Shown: positions 8,110 through 17,813, numbered from the stretch's first letter. The stretch: DNA of 64,000 nt from Porticoccus litoralis (GCF_030676955.1 NZ_JAUUUU010000001.1:62001-126000); one strand, 5' to 3'. Translations and numbers: made by a program. Notes: a model not told the origin generated them from the letters alone.

Positions 8110-9084
8110 ATGCTGGAAGTCAGCCAGTTAACTCGTTTTTATGATGAGTTCAAAGCCGTTGACAATGTCAGTTTCAACATTGCTCAGGGCGAGATTGTCG
8201 GCCTGTTAGGTCACAATGGCGCAGGCAAAACAACCATCATGAAAATGATCAGCGGCTACCTGGAGCCCAATGAAGGTTCCATTAAAATTGACGGGATTGA
8301 TTTGCAGCTGGAGCTGAAGCGCGCCCAGCGCTGTATTGGTTATCTGCCTGAAAACCTTCCCATCTACCCAGAAATGACGGTTGCCGAATACCTGGACTAT
8401 GTAGGAGACATCAAAGGACTCGCCAGCCAGGAAAAAATTGACGAAATCAAACGCGTGATTCACGAAACGGACCTGATGGACAAGTTGCTGTCACCCATCT
8501 CCACCCTGTCCCGAGGTTATAAACAGCGAGTGGGCGTTGCGCAGGCCATTCTCGGCAAACCCGGACTGCTCATTCTTGACGAGCCCACCAATGGACTCGA
8601 TCCAACGCAGACCGAACAAATGCGCAAGTTGATTCGCGAGCTATCCAGCAGTGCCACGGTAATTCTATCCACACACATCATGCAGGAAGTGGAAGCCATC
8701 TGTGACAGGGCGCTGATTGTGCGCCACGGGCAGCTGGCCGTGGACGCAAGCCTCAACGAATTGCGCAGAAGTAACCACCTGCTGCTCACCACGTCCATGA
8801 ATGCTGACGAACTGGCACAACAGATTGCCAATACTGCCGGCATTGTCACGATTGATTCGATACAGGCGGAAGAAAACAACCCGTCCATCTGTCGCTACCG
8901 CATAACGGTTGCAGAAGATACAGATCACCTGGCGCTCGGCGCGCATATCAATAAAGAACTTATTTCTCAAGGGGCGGAGGTTTACGGTATTGGCGAAGAA
9001 CGTCGCAATCTGGAAACCCTGTTCCGTGAAGTCAACTCAGCCCCACTGAGTGGTGCCGCAGAGGAGGCCAAAAATGCAGCCTGA
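8110..9084 (+). CDS. ABC-2 type exporter ATP-binding protein (GldA-like)
   Basis: A 324-residue ABC ATPase. Walker A is GHNGAGKTT (residues 34-42), the signature is LSRGYKQR (from residue 133), Walker B ends in DE (157-158), and the switch histidine lies in STHIMQEVEA. The LSRGYKQR signature and ~90-residue C-terminal extension are typical of the GldA/NatA-type ATPases that pair with ABC-2 permeases. AGGAGAACATC precedes ATG 8110. The 3' end overlaps the permease gene by 11 bp, so translation is probably coupled. In Flavobacteria the related GldAFG is needed for gliding; here the role is unknown. Confidence 0.92.
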   Translation: MLEVSQLTRFYDEFKAVDNVSFNIAQGEIVGLLGHNGAGKTTIMKMISGYLEPNEGSIKIDGIDLQLELKRAQRCIGYLPENLPIYPEMTVAEYLDYVGDIKGLASQEKIDEIKRVIHETDLMDKLLSPISTLSRGYKQRVGVAQAILGKPGLLILDEPTNGLDPTQTEQMRKLIRELSSSATVILSTHIMQEVEAICDRALIVRHGQLAVDASLNELRRSNHLLLTTSMNADELAQQIANTAGIVTIDSIQAEENNPSICRYRITVAEDTDHLALGAHINKELISQGAEVYGIGEERRNLETLFREVNSAPLSGAAEEAKNAA

Positions 9085-11995
9085 TAACAAACACATACCA
9101 CATATTCGCCGCATTGCCGCAAAAGAGGTCTCACTGTTTTTTGCCTCGCCAATTGCCTATCTGTTTTTGGCCACTTTTGCGGGCATCAGCCTGTTTATCT
9201 TCTTCTGGGGCGAGTCCTATTTTTCGCGCAACATTGCCGATGTGCGCCCGCTGTTTGAATGGATGCCGGTACTGCTAATCTTCCTCACCAGCACGCTGAC
9301 CATGAGGCTGTGGAGTGAGGAACGTCGTACTGGGACCCTTGAGCATGTCCTGACACAGCCCCTACCCCTATGGCATTTTGTGATCGGCAAGTTCCTGGGC
9401 TGTCTGGTGCTGCTGGCCATTGCTCTGGTGATCACCCTGCCACTGCCTCTAACAGTCTCACAAATTGGCAGACTGGACTGGGGCCCCGTCTGGGCCGGCT
9501 ACCTGGCCACATTCCTGTTAGGTGCTGCTTATCTGTCCATTGGTCTTTTTGTCTCCGCCCGCAGTGACAATCAGATCATCAGCCTTATCTGTGCCGTGGC
9601 ACTGTCCGGTATTTTTTATCTGGTGGGCACACCCGCCATCACGGATTTCTTTGGCAATGTGACCGGGGAATGGTTGCGAACCCTGGGCACTGGCTCCCGC
9701 TTTGATTCCATTACCCGAGGTGTGGTAGACGTTCGTGATCTGTATTACTACCTGAGCATCATGATCGCTTTCCTGACCCTGAACACTTTTGTTCTGGAAA
9801 AGGAACGTTGGGCAACCCGCAAAAATACACCGCGCCATCAGTCCTGGAGGGCCGTTACTGGTCTGCTTTTGGCCAATGCCATCTGTGCCAACCTGTGGCT
9901 GGGCCAGGTCACCATGCTGCGTATCGATACCACCGAGGGCAATCAGTACTCTATCTCTGAGGCGACGTTGAATTACCTGGGTCAGTTACAGGAGCCCCTG
10001 CTGATACGCGGCTATTTCAGTAGCAAAACCCACCCGCTGCTGGCGCCACTGGTTCCCCAGATGAAAGACATGATTCGCGAATACGAAATTGCCGGGCGCG
10101 GAAAAGTCAGGGTTGAATTCATTGACCCGGTCACAGACCCGGAAGTGGAAGAGGAAGCCAACAAGAAATACGGTATTCGCCCCACTCCGTTACAGGTGGC
10201 TGACCGTTACCAGACGGCTATTGTTAACTCCTACTTCAGCATCCTGATTAACTATGGGAACGAATTCCAGGCACTGGGTTTCCAGGACCTCATTGAGGTG
10301 AAATCACAGGGCGATAACAGCCTAGAAATTCAGTTGCGCAACCCCGAATACGACCTCACAAGAAGCATCAAGAAAGTTCTCAACAGCTACCGCGGGGGCA
10401 GCGACATCTTTGAGCTTATCGACGGCCCCATTACCTTCAATGCCTACGTCTCAAAAGATGAGTTACTGCCCGAACAGCTGGTGTCATACCGCCAGGGAGT
10501 AGAGGAAGTGATTGACGGCCTCAAACAGGAGGCCGTGGACCGCTTAAGTGTTCATTATTATGATCCCGATGCCAACAAGGGCGCTATCGCTCGCATGATT
10601 GGCCAGAAATACGGTTTCCAACCCATGGCCAGCAGCATGTGGTCCGAGGATCATTTCTATTTCTACATGACGCTGGAACAAGGCGACCAGGTTGTACAGG
10701 TTCCGATCGAGGATGCCTCCAAAGAAACCTTTGAGCGCAACCTGAAAAGCAGTATCAAACGTTTTGCTTCCGGCATCACCAAAACCATCGCCCTGGTAAC
10801 ACCCAAAGTTGACCCCAAAATGGAACAGTACGGCATCACGGTGCCTCGCTTTACACTGCTTGGAGACACACTGGCAGCCGACATGAACGTGGTCGATGAA
10901 GACCTCAGCGACGGCAGTGTTTCCCCCGAGGCCGATATCCTCATCGTGGCGGCTCCCAATAACCTGAAAGACAAGGAGCTGTTTGCCATTGACCAGTTCC
11001 TCATGAAAGGCGGCACCGTTATCGCATCAGCCTCGCCGTTCACGACCACGCTGAGTCAGCAGGGACTGGGGCTGGCAAGCCTACAGGGATCATTTCAGGA
11101 CTGGCTCAGCCATCACGGCCTGACCGTCGACAAGAAACTGGTACTGGATACGCAGAATACCGCGTTCCCCATGCCGGTGGTGCGCAATGTCGGGGGTTAT
11201 CAAATGCAGGAAATCCGTGTTATCGAATACCCCTATTTTGTGGATGTTCGAGAAAGCGGCCTCAATCAGGATAACCCCATCTCTGCCAATGTTCCCCAGG
11301 TCACCATGGCGTGGGCATCTCCCATCCAGCTTGACCCAGAGAAACAGGGTGAACGAAAAATTACCCAGCTCATCAGGAGCTCGGATAACGCCTGGGTATC
11401 CGATGACATGGAAATCATGCCAGACATCGATGCCAACGGCATGGCGGCTTTCCCTGCCGCCACGGAGAGTGGATCACAACTGCTAGGAGTCATGAGTGAA
11501 GGCCGCTTTACCTCCTACTTCGCCGGCAAGGAATCGCCGCTGCTGTCAGTGAAAAAGGCTGAAACCCCGGAGGCCGGCGATACGGCTGAAGATGCTGACA
11601 CAGAGAGTGAAGCTACAAGCAATAGTCAGCCGGCGGTCACCAGTGTCATTGAACACTCTCCGCAATCGGCTCGCATCGTGTTGTACAGCTCAAATGATTT
11701 TCTGCGCGATCAGACCATGACAATGGCCAACTCTGCTGCGGGCAGTGAGTACCTAAACCCCATGCAGCTAATGGCGAATACGGTGGACTTTGCCCTGGAA
11801 GATGCTGGCCTGCTGAGCATTCGTTCCCGTGGCCATTTCAACCGCACACTTCCGCCCATGGAACGCGATAGCCAGGTGTTCTGGGAATATCTCAATTACG
11901 CCCTGGCGGTTCTGGCACTGGCAATCATTGCTGGCGTACAGAAAAGACGGAAAAAATCCCGTCATCAACACTACCTGAACGTTTTGGCCAATTAA
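9074..11995 (+). CDS. Fused ABC-2 permease and GldG-like auxiliary protein
   Basis: A 973-residue protein starting MQPDNKHIPHIRR at ATG 9074, just after GAGGAGG. The first ~240 residues are an ABC-2 permease with about six membrane helices. A further helix near residues 265-285 leads into a large extracytoplasmic GldG-like domain (ABC_transp_aux family; TEGNQYSISEATLNYL at its start). An acidic Glu/Ala/Thr-rich linker lies near residues 830-860. One last helix (YLNYALAVLALAIIAG) and a basic tail end the protein. GldF and GldG are separate proteins in Bacteroidetes, so this is a GldF-GldG fusion. The cargo is unknown. Confidence 0.88.
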   Translation: MQPDNKHIPHIRRIAAKEVSLFFASPIAYLFLATFAGISLFIFFWGESYFSRNIADVRPLFEWMPVLLIFLTSTLTMRLWSEERRTGTLEHVLTQPLPLWHFVIGKFLGCLVLLAIALVITLPLPLTVSQIGRLDWGPVWAGYLATFLLGAAYLSIGLFVSARSDNQIISLICAVALSGIFYLVGTPAITDFFGNVTGEWLRTLGTGSRFDSITRGVVDVRDLYYYLSIMIAFLTLNTFVLEKERWATRKNTPRHQSWRAVTGLLLANAICANLWLGQVTMLRIDTTEGNQYSISEATLNYLGQLQEPLLIRGYFSSKTHPLLAPLVPQMKDMIREYEIAGRGKVRVEFIDPVTDPEVEEEANKKYGIRPTPLQVADRYQTAIVNSYFSILINYGNEFQALGFQDLIEVKSQGDNSLEIQLRNPEYDLTRSIKKVLNSYRGGSDIFELIDGPITFNAYVSKDELLPEQLVSYRQGVEEVIDGLKQEAVDRLSVHYYDPDANKGAIARMIGQKYGFQPMASSMWSEDHFYFYMTLEQGDQVVQVPIEDASKETFERNLKSSIKRFASGITKTIALVTPKVDPKMEQYGITVPRFTLLGDTLAADMNVVDEDLSDGSVSPEADILIVAAPNNLKDKELFAIDQFLMKGGTVIASASPFTTTLSQQGLGLASLQGSFQDWLSHHGLTVDKKLVLDTQNTAFPMPVVRNVGGYQMQEIRVIEYPYFVDVRESGLNQDNPISANVPQVTMAWASPIQLDPEKQGERKITQLIRSSDNAWVSDDMEIMPDIDANGMAAFPAATESGSQLLGVMSEGRFTSYFAGKESPLLSVKKAETPEAGDTAEDADTESEATSNSQPAVTSVIEHSPQSARIVLYSSNDFLRDQTMTMANSAAGSEYLNPMQLMANTVDFALEDAGLLSIRSRGHFNRTLPPMERDSQVFWEYLNYALAVLALAIIAGVQKRRKKSRHQHYLNVLAN

Positions 11996-12010
11996 TCCCG
12001 GGAGCGACTG

Positions 12011-12961
12011 ATGACTAAGATGAAAACCTGGTTAAGCGCCCTGCTTGTGGCACAACTGGCACTCGCAATTGGCTTTTACTGGAATACCCAACAGGAACTG
12101 CAAAAAAGCCTGCCAAAGCCATTGGTAGATATCAGCTGGAAAAAAGTTGACCGCTTTGTAGTTGGCGATGGCAACCAGCAGGTGGCCCTTAGTTACGCCA
12201 AAGACAGCTGGCTGCTCAGCGACCTGGGCATGTTGCCAACGGTAGATGGCAACGCCGAGCAACTGCTTGAAAAGCTACAAGCATTGCAAACCAGCTGGCC
12301 AGTGGCATCGACCCAGGCAAGCCATGCGCGCTTTGATGTCACCGAAGACAAACTCCAGCGATTTGTCGCTTTTTACCATGGCGATGAGTTGCTGGGTAAA
12401 CTGATTGTCGGTTCATCCCCCGGGCTGAAAAAACTGCATGTACGTATGGACGGCCAGGATAACGTCTACTCTGTGGACCTGGAACTGGTGGACATGATCA
12501 CCGCCAGCCAGGCTTGGCTCGACAACTCCCTGCTTAAGCTGGACGAACTGGTGTCCATCCAGGGCGCCGATTACCGATTGCAAAAACAGGGTGAGGATTG
12601 GGTACTGCAGGGCCAGAACAATGTACAAGGCCTGGAACTCGACAGCGGCAAGGTGGGCGACATGCTCTACGCTTTGAAAGACCTGAGAGTGCGCAAGCTG
12701 GTTACTGATATGCCCGATCTGGCTGGCAGTGGTTACGCTCAGCTGAGTGTAGAGACTGATCAGAGTGAAAAACCGCTCATCTATCAGTTCTACATGACCA
12801 AGGAAAACTGCTACGTCACCCGTAACGATTACGACGCCATGTTTACCATCGATTGGGGAGATTATGAAAAGATCGCCGCCATGGATGCAGCAAAGTTAAC
12901 GGTGCAACCTGCCGCCAACCAAGAAAGCTCGCAAGAAGATAACAGTAACGAGCAAAGCTGA
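12011..12961 (+). CDS. DUF4340 protein of the ABC-2 operon
   Basis: A 316-residue protein with an N-terminal signal-anchor (about residues 4-25, TWLSALLVAQLALAIGFYW) followed by a soluble beta-rich region of the DUF4340 type. The repeated LEKLQALQTSWPVAS and WLDNSLLKLDELVSI segments fit that family. It begins 15 bp after the permease fusion, with GGGAGCGACTG as ribosome site. ATG 12011 is used; a second ATG three codons in is possible. DUF4340 proteins accompany GldA/GldFG-like ABC systems in many proteobacteria, suggesting a periplasmic accessory subunit (inference). The tail is rich in Gln, Ser, Asn and Glu. Confidence 0.85.
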   Translation: MTKMKTWLSALLVAQLALAIGFYWNTQQELQKSLPKPLVDISWKKVDRFVVGDGNQQVALSYAKDSWLLSDLGMLPTVDGNAEQLLEKLQALQTSWPVASTQASHARFDVTEDKLQRFVAFYHGDELLGKLIVGSSPGLKKLHVRMDGQDNVYSVDLELVDMITASQAWLDNSLLKLDELVSIQGADYRLQKQGEDWVLQGQNNVQGLELDSGKVGDMLYALKDLRVRKLVTDMPDLAGSGYAQLSVETDQSEKPLIYQFYMTKENCYVTRNDYDAMFTIDWGDYEKIAAMDAAKLTVQPAANQESSQEDNSNEQS

Positions 12962-12963
12962 TA

Positions 12964-12998
12964 ATAAAGGCCGTTCAGTCATCCTGAACGGCCTTTAT
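12964..12998. terminator. Bidirectional rho-independent terminator
   Basis: A perfect 15-bp stem built on AAAGGCCGTTCAG / CTGAACGGCCTTT with a 5-nt loop. It lies between the convergent DUF4340 and tatD genes. Confidence 0.85.
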
Positions 12999-13002
12999 AC
13001 AT

Positions 13003-13776
13003 TCAAGGCAAAAACAGTCGCTGGAAGTTGGCGGTTGTCACCTCTGCAACCTGCTGCCACCCAACACCTTTAATCTCGGCCACGGCCTTAGCCACCTCAA
13101 CCACGTACTTGGGCTCATTCTGCTTGCCCCGGTAAGGAACCGGCGCCAGCCATGGCGCATCGGTTTCCACCAACATGTTCTCAAGAGGGACTTTTTTCAC
13201 CACTTCGCGCAATGCTGAGGCGTTGCGAAACGTAATAATTCCAGAGAATGAGATCATAAAGTTCAGGTCCATGGCGGCCTTCGCCATGTCCCAGTTTTCT
13301 GTGAAGCAGTGGATAACACCACCCGACGAGGTGCTGGCATAATCACGCAAAATGGCCATGGTCTGCGCTCTGGCCTCACGGGTATGGACGATTACCGGTT
13401 TTCTGAGCTGAGCGCCTGCCTGCAGGTGACTGATAAAACTTTGCTCCTGCCACTCCGCATTATCTTTATCGTAATAATTATCGAGCCCGGTTTCACCGAT
13501 GGCCACAACACCCGGCTGACTGCCCAGCGACAGCAACTCGGTAACCTCTGGCAACGGCGGCGACTCCCTTTGTAAAGGGTGAACTCCAACGGAGACCAGC
13601 ATATCGTCACGGGTTTGTGCGAGCTCTACCAGGCGAGATGAACTTGGCAAGTCGACACCTACGGAAAGAAATTGTGTTACACCACGCTGCCTGGCGGTAT
13701 CAAGTAACCGGTCCAGAGAGTTCTGATAATCGGAAAGATCGAGATGATCCAGATGACAATGGGAGTCAACGAGCAC
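13003..13776 (-). CDS. tatD: TatD-family metal-dependent hydrolase (YcfH-like)
   Basis: A 257-residue TIM-barrel amidohydrolase-like protein of the TatD/YcfH family, associated with DNA 3'-end or D-aminoacyl-tRNA processing. Metal ligands appear in the N-terminal SHCHLDHL motif, in GETGLDNYY, and in HTREA, HCFTE and ETDAPWLAP. The start is GTG 13776, giving (M)LVDSHCHLD as in E. coli YcfH. It is the last gene of mltG-tmk-holB-pilZ-tatD, in the same order as Pseudomonas. Confidence 0.92.
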   Translation of the reverse strand: MLVDSHCHLDHLDLSDYQNSLDRLLDTARQRGVTQFLSVGVDLPSSSRLVELAQTRDDMLVSVGVHPLQRESPPLPEVTELLSLGSQPGVVAIGETGLDNYYDKDNAEWQEQSFISHLQAGAQLRKPVIVHTREARAQTMAILRDYASTSSGGVIHCFTENWDMAKAAMDLNFMISFSGIITFRNASALREVVKKVPLENMLVETDAPWLAPVPYRGKQNEPKYVVEVAKAVAEIKGVGWQQVAEVTTANFQRLFLP

Positions 13777-13800
13777 AGCAGGACAGCAATTTAAGTCGTA

Positions 13801-14160
13801 TTACATGGTATTGGTGGGTTTACCTGACTCAAGCAGCCCCGCCAGATAGGTCTCGAATTTATCGATAATCGCGCTATGGCGCTCATTCAGTTGGATGCCA
13901 ACACCTTCCTTACGACTCGCGCCCATACCTTTTGGTGTTATCCAAACCACCCGCCCGGCCAAAGGAATACGTTCCGGCTCATCCATCAGGTCCAGCAGAA
14001 TAAAAACCTCATCACCCAATGAATAGTTTTTCCGAGTTGAAATAAACAGACCGCCATTTTTGACAAATGGCATATAACACGAGTAAAGAGCATGTTCATC
14101 TTTGATGGCTAAATTCAGAATACCATTTCTGACACTGCCGCCAAATGCTTCCATATTCAT
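13801..14160 (-). CDS. pilZ: Type IV pilus protein PilZ
   Basis: A 119-residue PilZ-domain protein of the original PilZ type required for type IV pilus assembly. YSCYMPFVKNGGLFISTRKNY-type sequence and GRVVWITPKG closely match Pseudomonas PilZ, as does the C-terminal SGKPTNTM. The RxxxR c-di-GMP-binding motif is not apparent, as in other true PilZ proteins. Starts at 14160 and 14154 are both possible. It is placed between holB and tatD, 103 bp from holB. Together with pilF at 56 kb it indicates type IV pili. Confidence 0.93.
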   Translation of the reverse strand: MNMEAFGGSVRNGILNLAIKDEHALYSCYMPFVKNGGLFISTRKNYSLGDEVFILLDLMDEPERIPLAGRVVWITPKGMGASRKEGVGIQLNERHSAIIDKFETYLAGLLESGKPTNTM

Positions 14161-14263
14161 AACAGACCCGAGCCGAATTTTGCTTAGTGTACTATATGCT
14201 GAACCGGGCGTTCCAGTTTGTTAAAAACGTCGCAAGTTCAAAACATGTGGATATTCAACACCA

Positions 14264-15211
14264 TTATCTGGAAAGATGCTGCCAATCGAGCATTAACTCC
14301 TCCCAGAGTAGATTGATATTGGGGTTGGCCGTGCTGAAAAGTCGCTTTTTGACCTGTACCAGCTTATCGAGAAAGCGAAAGGACATCACCTGCTCTGACC
14401 CCAGCTGACCTGACTTGATGGCCATCGAGACCCGGTTATATAGCCAGTCCACAGCCATCACTGACGGAGTGTTCACGCATTGCTCTGCCGCTGACAGAGG
14501 CTTAATAGCTCCGGAGCTAACCTTGTCGAGCAGCTGCTCAAATGCCTGGCGTTGCTGGAGCAGGTCCGACTCCAGAAACCGCAACGCTAAAAGTGGTCGG
14601 TCGGCCGCATACTCCATCAACTCAGCAAGCCCTTCTGATTTGGCCGTCACCTGTGCTAACCAGCGGCTTGATTCATCATGGGAAGGCAGGGGAAAAGTCA
14701 CTTTGCGACAGCGACTTCTCACCGTAGCCGGCAACCGGGACAGTTCATGGCTGACGAGAAGAATATAGGTATCGCGGGCTGGCTCTTCCAGATTCTTGAG
14801 CAAGGCATTTGCCGCACTCTGATTCATGGCTTCAGCAGGGTTGATGACCACCACCTTGCGGCCACCCTGCATCGCTGTTTTACCCAGAAACTGACCAAGC
14901 TCCCTCACCGGATCAATACGGATGGCCTTGCCAGAGTCCTCAGGCTCTACCCGCAAAAAATCCGGGTGACTCCCCGCCTTGAACAACAGGCATTGTTTGC
15001 AATTGCCACAGGCAAATCCCGCCAGGGGGAAATCACAGATCAGTCTCGCCGATAACGCAGTGGCAAACTGCTGTTTGCCCACAAACTCCGGGCCGGCCAG
15101 AAGCAGCGCATGTGGTAACCGCTCGCGCTCTGCCAGATCGTCCAGCATCTGCCATTGAGCTTTCTGCCAGGGATAGTGCATTAACGATGGAGTTATCGCG
15201 TTGTCAGTCAT
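14264..15211 (-). CDS. holB: DNA polymerase III delta' subunit HolB
   Basis: A 315-residue clamp-loader subunit. The AAA+ module has a degenerate P-loop (GPEFVGKQQF), a zinc module CGNCKQCLLFKAGSHPDFL, the AANALLKNLEEP box and the TVRSRCRKVTF sensor region. All are characteristic of delta'. The start overlaps the tmk stop by 8 bp, so translation is probably coupled. The order tmk-holB-pilZ is conserved in pseudomonads. Confidence 0.94.
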   Translation of the reverse strand: MTDNAITPSLMHYPWQKAQWQMLDDLAERERLPHALLLAGPEFVGKQQFATALSARLICDFPLAGFACGNCKQCLLFKAGSHPDFLRVEPEDSGKAIRIDPVRELGQFLGKTAMQGGRKVVVINPAEAMNQSAANALLKNLEEPARDTYILLVSHELSRLPATVRSRCRKVTFPLPSHDESSRWLAQVTAKSEGLAELMEYAADRPLLALRFLESDLLQQRQAFEQLLDKVSSGAIKPLSAAEQCVNTPSVMAVDWLYNRVSMAIKSGQLGSEQVMSFRFLDKLVQVKKRLFSTANPNINLLWEELMLDWQHLSR

Positions 15212-15845
15212 GAATAGCGTCTACAAATGCTTCCAGTGCTTCCCCAATCGCGCTCTGAACCTGAGACAACGGTTGGGAGGCATCAATAATTCGGTACCGG
15301 CGCGGCTCTGCAGCTGCTCTGGCAAGATAGCAATCCCTGACCGCATGAAAAAATGCCAGCTTCTCCTGCTCAAAACGATCTGGCGCTCCCCTCTCACTGG
15401 CTCTGGCCATGCCCTGCTCAACGCCGATATCCAGCAACAAGGTCAAATCTGGTCGCAGACTGCCCTGTACCAGGGTTTCCAGCTGCGCAATTTTTTCTAC
15501 GGCCATTCCACGCCCGCCACCCTGATAGGCGTACGTCGCATCGGTAAAACGGTCGCAAAGTACCCACTTCCCAGCATTCATGGCTGGTCTGATGACCTGG
15601 GATAGGTGCTGTGCACGCGCAGCAAACATCAGCAGCAACTCCGTATTTTCATCAACGACTTCTTCCCGAGGATTAACCAGTAAACCACGAATTTCCTCTG
15701 CCAGTGGCGTACCACCCGGTTCTCGTGTCGCGACGTAATCGAGGCCCTGCTGTTCCAGCCATTTCCGAATAAACGCAATATTGGTGGTTTTACCGACACC
15801 CTCACCACCCTCTACGGTGATAAATTGTGGTTTTAGAGCACGCAT
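15204..15845 (-). CDS. tmk: Thymidylate kinase
   Basis: Phosphorylates dTMP to dTDP. The 213-residue protein has a P-loop GGEGVGKTT near residue 17, the TREPGGTPLAEEIR substrate segment with the DR-type motif in LCDRFTDATYAYQGGGRG, and a lid region near ASERGAPDRFE. It lies between mltG (18 bp upstream) and holB (overlapping). Confidence 0.95.
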   Translation of the reverse strand: MRALKPQFITVEGGEGVGKTTNIAFIRKWLEQQGLDYVATREPGGTPLAEEIRGLLVNPREEVVDENTELLLMFAARAQHLSQVIRPAMNAGKWVLCDRFTDATYAYQGGGRGMAVEKIAQLETLVQGSLRPDLTLLLDIGVEQGMARASERGAPDRFEQEKLAFFHAVRDCYLARAAAEPRRYRIIDASQPLSQVQSAIGEALEAFVDAIHD

Positions 15846-15863
15846 ACGGAGGCCGCAGTTTCC

Positions 15864-16892
15864 TTATTTGGGTTGTGAACGATAGTCTGAGCGACGCTGT
15901 AACTGGTACTCGCGCACCGCTTCCTGATGTTCCTTGAGGGTAGCAGAAAAATAATGGCTGCCATCACCCTTGGCCACAAAAAACAGGCTATCGCCATCTT
16001 CGGGATGCAGGGCCGCGTGAATTGCCCCACGGCCCGGCATGGCAATGGGCGTTGGTGGCAGCCCCTTAATCAGGTAAGTGTTATAGTCGCTGTGCTGACG
16101 CAGGTGTTTGCGACGGATATTCCCTTTGTAGGCATCACCCAGTCCGTAAATCACAGTCGGATCTGTTTGCAGGCGCATGCCTTTCTGCAAACGTCGCGTA
16201 AATACCCCCGCAATTTGGCCCCGTTCTTCAGGCACACCCGTTTCTTTTTCGATAATGGATGCCATTATCAGCGCTTCATAGGGGGCATCGTAAGGAAGAT
16301 CAGGCGATCGATTGTTCCACTCCTCTGCCAACACGTCCTGCATACGCCGGTATGCCCGCAGCAGGATATCCCGGTCGGTCTCTCCCTCGCTGTAACTGTA
16401 GGTATCCGGAAAGAACCATCCTTCCGGGTGACTGATCTCCAGGCCCAGCTGTTCCAGTATTTGCTGCTGATTACCTGGTGTGAGCACATGATCCAGCTTT
16501 TCGATATTGCCCAGCAATGACAGCCAGTCAGAAAACTTTAACCCTTCAGGAAAGGTAAGACTGTACTGTATGACGTCCCCAGCAACCCACTTTGCCAGCA
16601 GATCGCGGGGAGTGACTCCGGGCTGTAAGAGGTATTCCCCCGCCTTGATTCCCGTCTGACCACTGAGGCGCCCGTAGAGTGTTAACACCTCGGGCCATTT
16701 AAGCAGCCCCTCTTTTTCCATCTGTTTCGCCTGCACCGTCAACGACGTTCCTGCAGGGACTTTGATGGACAACGAGCGGTTGAGCTTGAGTGGGCTTTCC
16801 AGATAATCCGTCAGCCACCAGTTGGCTGCTAACAGAATAGCCGCCGAGACACAGAAAAAAACAACGAGGACCTTACTTAAGCGCTGAAACAT
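15864..16892 (-). CDS. mltG: Endolytic murein transglycosylase MltG
   Basis: A 342-residue inner-membrane enzyme that cleaves nascent peptidoglycan and helps set glycan length. A single N-terminal membrane helix (about residues 7-28) is followed by a LysM-like domain and the YceG catalytic domain. The catalytic Glu lies in ASIIEKETGVPEE, with the later LRQHSDYNTYL and GLPPTPIAMPG segments conserved. The start overlaps pabC by 16 bp, which is the usual pabC-mltG arrangement. Confidence 0.95.
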   Translation of the reverse strand: MFQRLSKVLVVFFCVSAAILLAANWWLTDYLESPLKLNRSLSIKVPAGTSLTVQAKQMEKEGLLKWPEVLTLYGRLSGQTGIKAGEYLLQPGVTPRDLLAKWVAGDVIQYSLTFPEGLKFSDWLSLLGNIEKLDHVLTPGNQQQILEQLGLEISHPEGWFFPDTYSYSEGETDRDILLRAYRRMQDVLAEEWNNRSPDLPYDAPYEALIMASIIEKETGVPEERGQIAGVFTRRLQKGMRLQTDPTVIYGLGDAYKGNIRRKHLRQHSDYNTYLIKGLPPTPIAMPGRGAIHAALHPEDGDSLFFVAKGDGSHYFSATLKEHQEAVREYQLQRRSDYRSQPK

Positions 16893-17722
16893 GCAAAGTT
16901 CTCTGATAAAGCACTGGAAACGGCTTTGGTAGCCTTACCCGGCTTCCATTGACCCACATCAGCGATATGCCGTACTGGCCAGATACCGGCTATAGAGTTA
17001 CAGACAAACAACTCTTCCATACCAGAAAGACTTTCCAGGCTTAACTGTGATTCGCGTACAGGACAATTCATGGCTGGCATCAGCTTATCCATAAGGTACT
17101 GACGCATCACCCCTGCCACACCGCAGCTTTTCAGACTTGGGGTTAACCAGCCACCATCACGAAAACAGAACAGGTTGGTCATTGTTCCCTCGATAATATG
17201 GCCCTCATTATCCCGCATCAGACCCTCCTGAAACTGATCCTGCCACTCCATGCGGGCCAGCACCTGTTCCAGGCGGTTGAGGTGTTTAATACCTGCTAAC
17301 CTCGGGAAACTGGCCAGGCGCTGTTCGCAGACCATCGCTGAAATCCCTTCCGTAACCCAATGATTGGGATAGTCGGGCGGAGGCCCCCAGTGCACAATGA
17401 AATTTGGTGGGGTTTGGGGATACGTTCGGTAGCCTCTCGCTCCCTCGCCTGCGGTGCATATCACTTTCACCACGCCATGATCTGGGCAGCGACTGAGCAG
17501 CATCTCGAGGTAGGACTGGACTATGGTTGAATCAACCGGTATGGAAAGTCGTTCTGCACCACGTTTTAGGCGTTCGAGATGCAATTCTGACATCAGCAGC
17601 TTACCGTCACTGAGTCGAATGGTCTCAAAAATGCCATGGCCGTAGGCCAGCCCACGATCCCTTGCCGGAATAACATCCGACCATTGACCGTTAACCAGGC
17701 AAAAGCCTTCAACTGCACTCAT
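16877..17722 (-). CDS. pabC: Aminodeoxychorismate lyase PabC
   Basis: A 281-residue fold-type IV PLP enzyme that turns aminodeoxychorismate into p-aminobenzoate for folate. The Schiff-base lysine lies in LAGIKHLNRLEQVLA, and GRDLAYGHG-like (RDRGLAYGHGIFETIRL), EGTMTNLF and FVCNSIAGIWPV segments are present. In Pseudomonas fabF lies between acpP and pabC; here pabC follows the acpP terminator directly. Confidence 0.92.
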   Translation of the reverse strand: MSAVEGFCLVNGQWSDVIPARDRGLAYGHGIFETIRLSDGKLLMSELHLERLKRGAERLSIPVDSTIVQSYLEMLLSRCPDHGVVKVICTAGEGARGYRTYPQTPPNFIVHWGPPPDYPNHWVTEGISAMVCEQRLASFPRLAGIKHLNRLEQVLARMEWQDQFQEGLMRDNEGHIIEGTMTNLFCFRDGGWLTPSLKSCGVAGVMRQYLMDKLMPAMNCPVRESQLSLESLSGMEELFVCNSIAGIWPVRHIADVGQWKPGKATKAVSSALSENFACFSA

Positions 17723-17763
17723 GGTATGAATCAGTTCGACCAGTCAAAAAATATTAGAAATAA

Positions 17764-17791
17764 AAAAGCCGCTCGCGATGGAGCGGCTTTT
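17764..17791 (-). terminator. Rho-independent terminator after acpP
   Basis: An 11-bp stem AAAAGCCGCTC / GAGCGGCTTTT with a 6-nt loop, followed on the minus strand by a run of T. It separates acpP from pabC, so pabC needs its own promoter or read-through. Confidence 0.85.
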
Positions 17792-17813
17792 ATCAGTCAA
17801 CAACCCAGCAGCA

